A stretch of 64,000 bases of DNA, from contig OY811973.1 in assembly GCA_963681505.1 (NCBI GenBank), positions 2,220,349 to 2,284,348 on the forward strand, given 5' to 3'. Origin of the DNA: Eunapius fragilis (lineage: Eukaryota > Porifera > Demospongiae > Spongillida > Spongillidae). A program made the position numbers and the translations under genes. Under the pieces are notes generated by a model. The model saw nothing but the letters and a program-made list of their open reading frames with translations, was not told the origin of the DNA and did not search any database. Shown one piece after another: positions 16,341-27,800 of the stretch. The first letter of the stretch is position 1. Each line of letters begins with the position of its first letter.

Positions 16341-19285
16341 TTGATCGCTCACTCCAAGTTGAAAGCCCACGTGGCGCTTCATGCGCAAGGTGTATTCCCA
16401 GGTGATGTGCCAATCACCTGGCTGGAGGAGAATGACCTCTACGTCTGTCGCTTCTGTGTTCAGCTGGTCTCCAATTCTAGGCTTTCCTCACATTCCAAAA
16501 AGTGTGTTGGAGGGGCAGCTGTTGCCCGAGGCTCAGAAGACATACTCATGCCGATTGACAATCCACCTGTGGAAGCTCCACCCTTCCATCAACCTGAACC
16601 AAGTCTCCTTACATTTGAGGAAGTGTGCTTCCTTAATCAGCCAACCTTGCGCTTCATTCCATCAAGATCCAGGCCCGCATTTGCCCAAGCTCTGTCATCA
16701 GCTTTGAGATGTGTCATTCAAGAGAACTCAGAATACCCATGGCTCAAACTTTTCATGCTCCCAAAGTGTGTTCTTCCATCACATGGGCGCCGCCAGGGAC
16801 GTCATGACAAGCCTCTCCCAGTGGATTCTTTGTGCAACATGTGGATAGACAATGACCTGGGTTCACTTTGGAACTTGGCTAAAGGCAGGGCAATCAGCCA
16901 CATCCACCAGAGCATCTCTTCCATTCGCCAGCGCATTAACAACATTGACATGGCCATCTCACTGGGCAGATCTGATATGTTTGGGAAAGCTTGTCGGATT
17001 CTGCAGTCAAGTGGTATTGCTCCAAACAATGAGAACACATGGCAACTTTTGAAAGCAAAACACCCCAGCCGCCCTGCTCCAGTAGTTCCTGTTCTCCAGT
17101 CCACGGAAACTATTACACTGCATGCAGCCGGACTTCAACATCCTCTCTGTCCTGCAGTCATTCCCTAATAACACTGCGGCTGGTCCCTCCGGCTTACGAG
17201 TCCAACACCTGCTTGATGTGGCTAACATCCCTCTTCCCACTCCCATATGCTCATCTCTTAGGTCAGTCATCAATATACTTGCAGCAGGGAAGGCCCCCAG
17301 TTCAGTGTCTCGGTTCTTGGCTGGCAGAAGCCTAATTGCTCTGAACAAGAACAAGGAGAGATGTACACCTGACATTAGGCCAATTGCTGTGGGAGAAACC
17401 TTATGGAGGCTGGTTGGAAAGTGCATGTGTGCTTACTGAAGGTGAAGGCAGCTGATTTCTTTCAGCCTCTGCAATTTGGGGTAGCATGTCGTGCAGGTGC
17501 AGAAAAAGTTACCCATGGGCTGAGGATATGGATAGAGGAGCATTGGTCTGATGATGACTTTGTAGCATTCAAGATAGACATGAAAAATGCTTTTAATGCT
17601 GTATCTAGACAGGCAGTTGTGGAGGAATTTGACACCTTCCCCCCCCCCCCCCCCCCCCCCCCCCCCCGAAATTCTGCTATGGGTGTCTTGGTGTTATGGA
17701 TCACATCCTTTGCTACTAGGACAAATTAGTTCAAGTCAGGGGTTCAACAGGGTGATCCCCTGGGTACCATCATTGAGGTACCATGCCTGGTAGAGGAGGT
17801 CTATGCTGGAAATTAGTTTTTGCAAGACCAGTGCAAAGAGTAAGGGGCCTTAGCTGGAAACCGTCCAGCTGTGTTGCGGGCCATGCATATCATTGAAGAG
17901 ATGGGACCTGCTCTGGGCCTTTACATCAACTTTGCCAAATGTGAACTCTTCAGCAGCAAAGGCAAACCCACTTTCTCACCAGCCATGAAGTGCTCCCTTC
18001 TACCAAACCTTGACATTCTTGGTGCTCCTGTTGGCGCCAACTTACACTGTTCTAGATTTATCGCTGACAAGTGTGATGAATCCAAGAAATTGCTCACAAG
18101 TCTGGTGGATGTGGCTGGAGTTGATCTTCAGGTGGCTTTCACATTACTGCGCATGTGTGGAGGTTTTTGCAAATTGGTCCACATAACCCGGGTCACTCTT
18201 CCTAGTTTGGCTTCAGATGCCCTAGTGAAGATGTAAGGCAGTGTTTTGTGCTCTGCTCAGCCATTGAAGTCTCGGATACTGCTGGAAACGAGCTCAGCTT
18301 AGTTTGAGATTCGGGGGTTTAGGCCTTCTTTCCCTCTCTTGCCATGCTGCTGCTGCCTTATTGCCTCGCTTTCCTTATTATCAGGCCTGGGCCAATTCAA
18401 CAATCACCATCTTCAGCAGGCAGTCATAGCCTATAACTCCAAGGTCTCCTCACATCATGCAATCACGGCTGAGTCTGCCCTCGCTTCTCGGACCACTCAG
18501 CGAGAGCTCTCCAGCAAGATTGATGAGGATCAATTCAAATCTTTGTTGGGAGCATCCTGCCCAGCCGACAAAGCCAGACTCCTGTCTGTTTCAGCCCCTC
18601 ATTCATCTTCATGGGTGTCAGTGGTCCCTTCCATGGGCTTAGGTCTACATATGGAGTCCAATGAGTTCCAGACTGCAGTGAGGTGGTGGCTAGGTGTGGG
18701 TGTTGGTAGGACTATGTGCCCCTTTTGCCAGGATGTGGCTCTTGATCCCCTGGGTCACCATGCTGTAACCTGCAGGCATGGGGGAGATGTGGTGTTAAGG
18801 CACAATCACTTGCGTGATGTCTTTGTGGACTTCTGTTGGCGAGCTCATCTGAGTGTGAGTGTGGAGAAGGGTCATGGTCTTACGAGAGATCACAGCCACA
18901 CCAGACCTGCATATGTGCTCATTGCTGGGTGGGACAGGGGCAGGCCTGCAGCTTTTTGATGTCACTTCTCTTTGCCCAGCCATACTAAGGGAGTCGTGCA
19001 AATCATCTGGTGCAGCTTCTACAGCAGTGGAGACCCGCAAGCTTCTCACAAATGGCTCCAAATGTGAGGAATTGGGGTGGAAGTGCATTCCCTTAGCTTG
19101 TCGAGACGTTCTGCAACTGGGGTAAGGAGGCTCATCTCACATTCTCTAGGTTGGCATCCCACCTTGCCATCAGCTTGTCCTCTCCCAAATCTTCCATCTT
19201 GGTGAACATGTACAGCAGGATGAACTTCACCTTGGTCAGGTCCATTGCCAGAGCCATCTTGGCAAGGGAGTTCCTGCCCTCGTGA
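16341..19285 (+). pseudogene. Decayed reverse-transcriptase element, near full-length ORF
   Basis: Frames 16341-17168, 17122-17439, 17403-17729, 17871-18236, 18339-18959 and 18960-19285 together carry the parts of a retroelement polyprotein: an N-terminal C-x2-C finger (YVCRFCVQL), RT fingers (AAGPSGLRVQHLLD, DIRPIAVGE), the first catalytic Asp in KIDMKNAFNAVSRQA, QGDP, the GLYINFAKCELF and LRMCGGFCKLVH blocks, a C-x2-C...H zinc knuckle (CPFCQDVALDPLGHHAVTC), then DHSHTRPA and a C-terminal block. At least five frameshifts, a C30 tract (17639-17667) and a local inversion over the catalytic box break it. The same family recurs at 12.2, 19.3 and 19.9 kb. The exact clade is not certain. Confidence 0.8.
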
Positions 19286-19339
19286 CATGACCTTTTATTT
19301 GTGGGTGTATGATTATGTAATAATAATTATAATACAGAG

Positions 19340-19690
19340 TTGGGACAGAGGCCACCCTGCTGCTTTCGATGTCACCGTCACCTCACCCTTTACCCCTGCC
19401 ATCCTAAACATATCTACTGTAGTATCTATGAGGGAGCAGCTGGTCGTGTTGATGCCATGATGTTAGGTGCCATGATGTTAGGTGCCAGGATTTGGGGTGG
19501 TTGTGCATTCCTCTAGCAGTGGAGACATATGACAATTGGGGGAAGGAGGCACATGAAGTTTTTAATCGCCCTCGCATCGTTACTTGCCTCTGGTCAGACC
19601 AGCCATAAGTCAGGCCTTCTGTTGGAGATATATAGCCATGTAAATATGTCTCTCGTCAGGTCTGTTGCCAGGGCCATCTTGGGACGAGCT
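19340..19690 (+). pseudogene. Second RT-element fragment (C-terminal end only)
   Basis: Begins at GTTGGGACAGAGGCCACCCTGC, equivalent to the WDRGRPAAFDVT segment of the first copy, and continues to a decayed SRLASHL-type end near 19690. Preceded by TAATAATAATTA sequence and followed by a (TAA)n tract at 19728-19832. Confidence 0.6.
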
Positions 19691-19849
19691 CTAGTGTAGG
19701 TATAAAACATAGGATAGAATATTTTTAGTGACAATAATAATAATAATTCTGTATGAGTATTTACTCTATTCGTGTATTGTTTGTCTTGTATATCTTGTTT
19801 TAATTCATAATAATAATAATAATAATAATAATGGAATGTGCCTATGCTC

Positions 19850-21130
19850 AATCCTCAGGGATAAGTTATCCACCTTTTCCCAGCCTTCTCAGCTTGGCGT
19901 GGCATGTAAGGCAGGCGTAGAAAGGGTGGTTCACAATTTGAGAAAATGCATTGATAGACGGCTGGATGAGTGGGGACTTCGTAGTCTGCAAGGTAGACAT
20001 GTGTAATGCATTTAACAGGGTTTCCAGGCAAGCAGTTCTTGATGAGTGTTCCTCCTTCTTCCCTGAACTGCTACCATGGGTATCATGTGCTATGGTTCTC
20101 ACACCTTCCATGGACACAATCAGCTCACAATCAGGTGTTTAACAGGGTGATTCCCATGGCCCAATGTTGTTTGCTTTGGTCCTCCATAAGCTTGTTTCTA
20201 GCATAGAGGCTGACGATGGTTGCATTAACCTTAGCTTCAATTCTGGTGGGGAAGAGGTCAGCTGTAGTACGAATTCTGCATCTAATTGAAGAGTTGGGGC
20301 CCCACTTGGGTCTGTTCATCAATTATCCCTAGTTTAAGTGTTCAGTAGGAATGGTATCTCACTTTTTCCAGCCTTGGTTAAGTCCTCAATCCTACCCAAC
20401 TTGGAGATCCTTGGGGCTCCTATTGGTGACATTGTGCATTTTTCTCGCTTCTTTGCTGAGAAACACAAACTTTTCAAGGTACTGCTGAGAGCTATCTCGG
20501 ATGTTGCCGCAGTTGATCTCCATGTTGCCATCTCTCTCCTCCGCATGTGTGGAGGCTACTGCAAGTTAGTACACCTTGCTAGACCCACCCCCACCAATCT
20601 CTGTGAAGATTCCTTGAAGTTCTTTGATGAAAAAGTGAGACTTTGCTTCTCTTCTTGTGTAGCAATATATGTGCCAGACCCACAGTGGCAGCAAGCTCAA
20701 CTTAGTCCTAAGCTGGGTGGGCTCAGCCTGCATTCTCTAACTCTTCACTCGTGTGCAGCCTTCATCTCTTCAGTGGCATGTTTAGATATGGAACCCTGAC
20801 AACACTCATTTACAGCAGGCCATTCTTCGCTTCAATGCCCGGGTCTCTCCACAGGACTCCATCACCATGGAATCAGTGCTCAATTCTCCTTCCCAGCAGA
20901 AGTCGCTGTCTCAAAAGCTGGATTCTTTCACATTCCATTCTCTGCTGTCTTCAGCTTCCCTGGTGAACAAGGCTCGCATGCTCTCAGTTACCATGGAATC
21001 AGTGCTCAATTCTCCTTCCCAGCAGAAGTCGCTGTCTCAAATGCTGGATTCTTTCACATTCCATTCTCTGCTGTCTTCAGCTTCCCTGGTGAACAAGGCT
21101 CGCATGCTCTCAGTTTCTTTTCCCCATGCC
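19850..21130 (+). pseudogene. Third RT-element copy, middle portion
   Basis: Starts mid-domain at PSQLGVACKAGVERVVHNLR, then KVDMCNAFNRVSRQAVLDE (first catalytic Asp), LFALVLHKLVSSIEAD, ILGAPIGDIVHFSRF and LLRMCGGYCKLVHLAR. The segment that should carry the YLDD-type catalytic box is deleted around 20250. Near the end, a 126-bp stretch encoding VLNSPSQQKSLSQ...ARMLS is duplicated in tandem (20865-21116), keeping the frame. Non-functional. Confidence 0.7.
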
Positions 21131-21145
21131 AGTTCTTGGATTACC

Positions 21146-21226
21146 AGGTGTTTCGGTTCACACTCGTCTGTTGAAGGTGAAATATTTTTGACATTCTAAG
21201 ATCTGCGATTTTTTGTTTCATATCGC
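21146..21226 (-). pseudogene. Kinase activation-segment fragment
   Basis: About 80 bp nearly identical to 63539-63619. On the minus strand at the 63.5-kb locus this encodes ADLRMSKIFHLQQMSVNR, the activation-loop start of a tyrosine-kinase-like kinase. Orphaned here; the matching N-lobe fragment lies 19 kb away at 40309-40530 in the same orientation. Confidence 0.65.
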
Positions 21227-21315
21227 AACATTACGTATGTGTAGCGTTATAATAAACAGGTGGGATTTCATTTGATTGCAGTTTTGTTCACCACAACGGA
21301 GTTGTTGTTTTCAAA

Positions 21316-21504
21316 ATGCCTTCACGTCAACAAAAGAGGAGAGCTAAACGACGAGAGGAATACATCCAAAATCAGGACGACGAGTTAGAGTCCTCCCGCG
21401 TTCGGTACAATGCTGATCCTGAAAAAAAGCGGGCGTCTACTCGTGACAACTACAGAGCAGATCCTGAAAAAATGACCTCTGCTCGTATATGGTTTAATAG
21501 TTAA
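21316..21504 (+). CDS. Short basic ORF with RYNADPEKKRAS-type repeats (truncated)
   Basis: The 62-residue frame has a Lys/Arg-rich start, then two copies of a motif RYNADPEKKRAS / NYRADPEKMTSA. Such tandem xxYxADPEKKRA repeats are, as I recall, typical N-termini of large transposon-associated ORFs in sponges and cnidarians, but no such downstream domain follows here. The stop at 21502 leaves a stub. Could be the left remnant of an older element or the start of a gene truncated by the foldback sequences. Confidence 0.35.
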   Translation: MPSRQQKRRAKRREEYIQNQDDELESSRVRYNADPEKKRASTRDNYRADPEKMTSARIWFNS

Positions 21505-21639
21505 AGAAATTATTGGTGTACATGTACATTATCACGATTCTTTCAATATCGATCAGGCTGACGGTCTTGGTGAGGTAGTTAATATCCTCGTCGAGGTCGA
21601 GGGGGAACGTCAACTAACAGCTGGCCCCTTCCGACGAGG

Positions 21640-21905
21640 AACTCGGCAGGTGCGTCACAGGCAGCTGCAGGAGGATGAGGAGGACCCGCAGCCGCCCCAG
21701 GACGAGGACCCGCGGCCAAGGACCCTGCCCCAGGAGGAGGACCCGCGGCCAAGGGCCCTGCTCCAGGAGGAGGACCCGCTGCCAGGGGCCCTGCCCCAGG
21801 AGGAGGACTGGAGGACAGAAGGCCTGACAGCCGCGGCAGGCGGCCCAGGCCCTTGCATAGAGGCCCAGGTCATCGAGACCGAGGCCGTGGAGCAAACATT
21901 TTAAA
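21640..21905. repeat. GC-rich Pro/Glu-coding minisatellite
   Basis: A 27-30 bp unit around GACCCGCGGCCAAGG / CCAGGAGGAGGACCCG repeats about six times and stays open in several frames. Its base composition (over 65% GC) contrasts sharply with the AT-rich palindromes that begin at 21911. No start, splice or domain evidence supports a protein. Confidence 0.6.
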
Positions 21906-21910
21906 TATAC

Positions 21911-22282
21911 ATATGTACAGTTTAGTAGTTTTAAAGTTTTTAAGGTTTTGACAAAAATCCTATATTTAGCACGGTAAATGTCACATTTACACGTGCTAAA
22001 TATAGGATTTTTGTCTCATTTACTTTAAAACCTTAAAAACTTTAAAACTACTAAACTGTACATATATGTTTATTTAAATGAGACAAAAATCCTATATTTA
22101 GCACTTCTTTTCTGTTAGTAACAGAAAAGAAGTGCTAAATATAGGATATTTGGCTCATTTACCCTTTTCTCAAAACCTTGTTCCCCTCCTTTTTACACCG
22201 CCTTTGCCTCCAATTCCTATATCCCACCAACTTTCTCGTTAGAGAATGTTTTTCTTTACTTGTTTCCTTGTTTCCTCTGTTT
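21911..22282. mobile_element. Nested palindromes / foldback repeat, left side of the 19-kb block
   Basis: A near-perfect palindrome at 21911-22068 has arms starting TGTACAGTTTAGTAGTTTTA with GACAAAAATCCTATATTTAG inside. A second hairpin follows at 22074-22160. From 22150 to 22282 a unique arm (AACCTTGTTCCC, CTATATCCCACCAACTTTCTC, TAGAGAATGTTTTTCTTTAC) is the inverted counterpart of 40030-40120. The same palindromic core CAAAAATCCTATAT recurs in both places. Confidence 0.8.
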
Positions 22283-23095
22283 TTTCATTTTTAATCGATT
22301 AATAATACTGAAAAGTGCCCCCCCCCCCCAGCTTCACGAGCAGATGCCCGCTTTTGTTTGGGATCACTGTAAGGAACGCGGGAGAATTATAACTCGTCGT
22401 CTGCTCTTCTCAGTCTTTTGTTTGCATAATTCTAAATATACGTAAATGTCGCCATGGGAACGCTTTATCTAACCTAGGTATTACGTAATGAATACGTATG
22501 TCCGTTTCATGCTTTATTCATATATATGATACCTGAAGATTTCCTTCCAAGAGATTCTAAAGCGATTGGTATAATTTGCGCTCTTTAAAACCATTCCTAT
22601 CCGGAGTTATACTCACCCGAGAAGAAGACGACGACGACGACGACGAAGGAAAGATTTGGCCTGGGGACGAGGTAAAACACGAACTTATTGTTCTTTTAAA
22701 GCAAACAGTTTGAGGACTGGAATAAAGCATTAAAATGACCGTCTTTGCCTTCTGGTTCGACTGCAGCAAAGAGCAACACTATCCGTTTCTCGGTACGCGA
22801 GACCGCTTGGAAGTTAGCACCACATTCCTCAGCTCCACATTCCAATTAATTTGTAATGTGATTAAGATGCGGCCTGACGATAATCATTAATGCGGCCAAC
22901 ATTAATCGCGGCCAGAACGTTCAGGTACATGTAGCTAGCTAGCTTGCGCAGAAGGAAAACAGCCTACTTACCAGTTCACGACACGGCCTGTAATATGAGC
23001 CGGGCTTCCACATATGGACTGGAATCACGGTACTTTTTGTGTCCAAGGCGCTTGGCTAACCCTACCAAGTTGCACAGAAATGAGACTTTTTATTG
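22283..23095. other. Inner flank of the large element, no gene called
   Basis: Contains a short (GAC)n stretch at 22625-22645. At 22780-22850 a segment, read in reverse complement, resembles 39746-39800 (GCTGAGGAATGTGG, GCTAACTTCCA), an inverted-repeat-like match. An open frame at 22944-23162 has a zinc-finger-like YFLCPRRLANPTKLH stretch but no supporting splice evidence. Confidence 0.4.
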
Positions 23096-23099
23096 TACA

Positions 23100-23940
23100 G
23101 GTGAACCCGACCATCTGATGAGGTCTGTCTCACGTATCATTAAAATGGCCCCTCCCCCTTGAGAACCATGGCCATGTCACACATGTGAGAGTGAGTTTAC
23201 CCCACTGTCTGACCAAGGTAAGGGATGTTCTGGTGATCCTGCACCACCAGAGCATCTGATGAGGCCTGTCTCACATTTCTGTGCATGTGTCATTAAAATG
23301 GCCCCTCCCCCTTGAGAACCATGGCCATGTCACACATGTGAGAGTGAGTTTACCCCACTGTCTGACCAAGGTAAGCGATGTTCTGGTGATCCTGCACCAC
23401 CAGAGCATCTGATGAGGTCTGTCTCACATTTCTGAGCATGTGTCATTAAAATGGCCCCTCCCCCTTGAGAACCATGGCCATGTCACACATGTGAAAGTGA
23501 GTTTGCCCTACTGTCTGACCAAGGTAAGCAATGTTCTGGTGATCCTGCACCACCAGAGCATCTGATGAGGTCTGTCTCACATTTCTGAACATGTGTCATT
23601 AAAATGGCCCCTCCCCCTTGAGAACCACGGCCATGTCACACATGTGAGAGAGAGTTTACCCCACTGTCTGACCAAGGTAAGCGATGTTCTGGTGATCCTG
23701 CACCACCAGAGCATCTGATGAGGTCTGTCTCACATTTCAGAACATAAGTCATTAAAATGGCCCCTCCCCCTTGAGAACCATGGCCATGTCACACATGTGA
23801 GAGTGAGTTTACCCCACTGTCTGACCAAGGTAAGCGATGTTCTGGTGATCCTGCACCACCAAGCATCTGATGAGGTCTGTCTCACATTTCAGAACATGTG
23901 CCATTAAAATGGCCCCTCCCCCTTGAGGACCATGGTTATG
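23100..23940. repeat. 153-bp tandem array, about 5.4 copies
   Basis: The landmark GATGTTCTGGTGATCC recurs at 23224, 23377, 23530, 23683 and 23836: exactly 153 bp each time. Because 153 is a multiple of three, all units share one phase. In the plus strand each unit contains a pyrimidine tract plus AG, a 54-nt open segment reading EPWPCHTCESEFTPLSDQ, and a strong donor-like CAAG|GTAAGC. The last unit is degenerate. The array starts 114 bp past the stop codon of the 40-exon gene, on the opposite strand. Confidence 0.92.
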
Positions 23941-24053
23941 TCACAAGTCTTAGAGGTTAAAGGGAGTTTTAGAGTGTCTTCACTTCAAGCAATGTTCTGC
24001 CTGTGTGCATCTTTTTTCTAAGCATTTCACTTATTCACAAAACAGTAATGCTC

Positions 24054-24888
24054 TTAAATCTGCATAGGTAGTTTTTGGTTCAAAACGCATGTTTTTGCTT
24101 CATCCCAGGTCAATCTATAAGCTTCCATAATGACACCAGTGATTATCTATTAAGTGAACAGGAAAAAATTTTTTAAGCCAAAATTGATTAGTATTACTTA
24201 CTTCAGGCCATACGATAAATTTATTGACTTCAGAAAGTGTCATGGATGCATTCTTACCCACATCATCCTGAATGCCCATAAGGTACAGCTCAATCTCATG
24301 TACCTAGTATAGTATGTGTCAGTGAGTAGTACATATATAGTATTAAACTTTAATTTAACTCACCATATCACTGCATGTTTCTAGAGGCCAATATGGATTT
24401 TCTTTTCTTAACGTTTTGATATATGGGATGTGATTTTTAAACATTGACATCTGTCTACCAGTTATAAAGCATCGTATTAGTGGCTGTAAAGTGAAAGAAA
24501 AGTATATTTACATGGATCTAAGCATGCATGCATGCATGCTCTAAGTACCTCCATCTTCTTCACCACTTGTCGTATTGATCTTCTTGTAAATGGTGATTCA
24601 CTTCATTTGTGATGAGTATTGGAGCTAAAGCTAAGAAACAATTGCACACATTTTCTCATTACCTTTCTTTCCTCTTCAGAAGATGATGTGGGAAACTTCT
24701 GATATAGTGGTCTCGTCCCCACTTCAGGGCAGTAAGGTCATCAGGGTCAGGACCAGGATTTTCGAAGTCAGGAACCAAAAAGTCATCAGAATGAATATCA
24801 GAATTCAAAGATATAGGGCTTCCAATTTCGATGTCATCATCATCGTCATCACCATCTACTTCATTCACACTATGACATTCAGTCACTC
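24054..24888 (-). CDS. Block 5 of the 40-exon gene: acidic linker and C-terminal domain
   Basis: Exons 24663-24888, 24549-24600, 24364-24483, 24202-24303, 24054-24146 (stop TAA). The first is strongly acidic (a run of Asp followed by SDDFLVPDFENPGPDPDD). The remaining four give a basic, helix-rich segment (SPFTRRSIRQVVKKME, TLRKENPYWPLETCSDM, ITGVIMEAYRLTWDEAK) of no family I can name. A BTB/BEN-like or DNA-binding role is possible but unsupported. Confidence 0.65.
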
Positions 24889-27800
24889 CTGAAAAAGTTT
24901 ACAACTATACACATGTATTTACACGACACAACTGGGTGTGTTTCACCTTGAAGTGCATCATCATCTGCTTTCTGCAGTGGATAAAGTGCACCAACGGACA
25001 ATTCAAATGCAATCTGTTTTCTGAAGCAACTCATCATTTTCTGTGGATAAGCTTCTATTATGCCTAGTGCTTAGTGTTTTATATCCTACTTGTGTGAATA
25101 CGCAGTCCTGGCTTTCCACTTGCAATCTTGCTGCCTGTATAATATTATGCATGGTTAAGAATGCTTTCATAGAGTGTTGAAATCAAAACTTACAAGACAC
25201 ACACAAACTCCACAGTCATATGAATTGGTTTGCCTTGGTGAATTGCTGGCCTACATCATTGGAAAATCCCTTATTAGAGTACATTACAACTCCATGCAAG
25301 GCACTGAATACTATTGAATCAGAATACTTCCAGTCTAAATGACTGAGGTGTAACTTCGTTCTATGTTGCATTTCATTGCAAAGGTACAGCCTATATAGCA
25401 TAGAAATGTTTTACTGACTTGTACATTAAGAATTTTGTGCCACTAGCTTACCAAATCCAGTTTACAGCATCATCATCAGAACAGTGCATTGAATCAAAGC
25501 TTTGAATGAATTGAGCTTGTGGATGGACTACCTAGTATTTTATCATCAGGTTTTATCACCTTTTGAACTCTGGTACAAACTGAAGTTTACCAGTAGACTC
25601 CAATGATTTGGTTTGTGTACAGGAAAGAACAGTTTCTGGTAGCTGCATACATCCTCACCCTAGAGTCAAAAATGCATTCTCATAAGCCATATTGTAGTTT
25701 CATGCATGTGATTCACTTTTGAGTGCCTTCTGACTGATAGGTAGCCTCGCGCTTTGAGCAGGGGAATAAATGTTGGGTCAAAGACCTTAATTCTTTTCCC
25801 ATTCTGTTGTAAGAATGATAAGATGTAACTTTAATAATATGATTAAGCAAACCTTAGTAGCAGCCTCTTGCAATAGTTCCATGTATGCAGAAATGATCTA
25901 CATGGGTTTTCATAGAATTTTTCTGATGAGGTTAATACCATACCTTTGAGTCAAGTTGATCGTCAAACAGTAGTTGTTGTAAGGCATTCTTTTCAAGTTG
26001 GAACACTTTGTTTGGTACTGGAACTTTGTTGTATAACTTTTTGAAAACAGTCGTGGTGCATGTAAATCTGAAAAGCATTTTCCTAAGTACCTCAGCTTCA
26101 ATACTTGATGGTAGGCCGCTGTAAATCTGGTTTAGGCATTCAAGGATATTCATGTTCAATGCATGTATGCATTCTAACTCACAAGTTTTCCATTTGGAGG
26201 ATGAATAGTAAACTCTCTTTGAAGAAATGTCTGCAGAAGTATTATTACTATCTTGTGTTGCTTGCACATTTCCCCCTTACCTTTGACATTGATGTGGTGT
26301 AAACTGCAAGACATACATTCTCCTAAAAATGTAAAGGCTACATTGTAAGACTGTTATGATTTTAACACTACAACCTCAACTATTCTTGAGGAATGAAAAT
26401 CAGTAGTAGTTTTTATACATATCAATGAATCATCATAGTGAATCCACTCCTTTCTGTTTTTCACGTAGCATGTATCTGTAAAATTGATTCAATGGGATGA
26501 AATTAAATGAAAGATATTCTTATTCATTTACAGTGGCCCTCTGCAATGTCTTTTCCATGGTGCACCTGTATGTGTGGATATGAAGGGGAATAACAAACTA
26601 CTTGCTGATTTTTACTAACCAGGATTGCACATAACTGATAGAAATGGCTCTCTTGGGAACTTGAGTGTGCAAGATTGCAAGCCCTGGATAGTGTATCATT
26701 TATTAAATACAGCACACATAAAACAATTATTAAACCTTGGAACTTTAATTCTGTTTTTCAGTTTTCTGGCTGGAACACTGCAACTTACCCTACTGCAGTT
26801 CAAAATCAATATGCTTGGAAATGAAACGTGTTTCTCCTGAACAGCTAATTGCTTGTGACAGACATCACAAAACCTGCACATGATATGATAAACATATCAG
26901 CATTCATAGTCATATTCCTGTAGACCTACTTTTGGGTACACAAATTATCCAACAAAGCATCAAGCCAGGTGGTCAGTATATCCATCATACTAATATCCTC
27001 TGGTTGACCTTCAGCGCTGAATGGAATCACAGTCCAACTTGAAGAATCATGCACTATCTGGTTTATAATGTATTATAAATGATATATAAAACACAGGGTT
27101 TTTCACCTGTGAACAGCATGTAGCCATTTTGTTGACTGTTGTTGTGAATTCTTTCTTAAAGTTGTTTGCTATCTGACATAATACTAATCTTAAACTAATG
27201 CTTTACAAGGATGTATTGTAATGAAATACCTCTGATCCTGATAACAGTACTTCAAGCAGTGCTGTTATTCCATCGACACAGTCATTTTGCAATCCACAGT
27301 TGAGGGAGTATGCTTTCTCCTTTTGTAGTGCACGCTATATTTGGCTACTAAAGTATCATTCACTACAAAATTCATTTTACTTACAACTAATTTTGAGGCA
27401 TTGCAAGGGTGAACTGAACTTGTTTCAAGTTCATCCATAACACTCACAAATTCCTTCTGAACAGAATTGAAGCACTGCACATCCATTGCTACATGCATGC
27501 CATGTGATTATTTGTAAGAGGGAGCAGAATCTCGTTTTAAATGGGTGGCTTACCCTTCATCATCAAATACAATGGAGTTGCAGCAAGAGCCTGTAATGCA
27601 GCATTCATCCAACACGTATATGTTGTATTATGCAGTCCCTTGTTCACTCTTCTGGAAATGTCCAATTCTATGCAAAGGGGCTAGGGGTGCAGAATAACAT
27701 ACATAATAACACTGCTAACTTTCAAATTAAACCGACCATAATCTCTTGGTCTTCAGCAAATCTGTAGGTGGAGTAATGATGAAAGAGCTGTAGTATTATT

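Noticed and set aside
26690-26740. Open frame continuing past 26736 in the USP block
   Set aside because: It ends at a stop after NNCFMCAVFNK; splicing CCAAG|GTTTAA to CCAG|GGCTTG restores the SHFYQLCAIL strand before the His box.
27260-27498. Open frame reading through from exon 27385-27488
   Set aside because: A strong GTAAGT donor at 27384 and an acceptor at 27335 give a better join that restores the USP motif order; read-through loses it.
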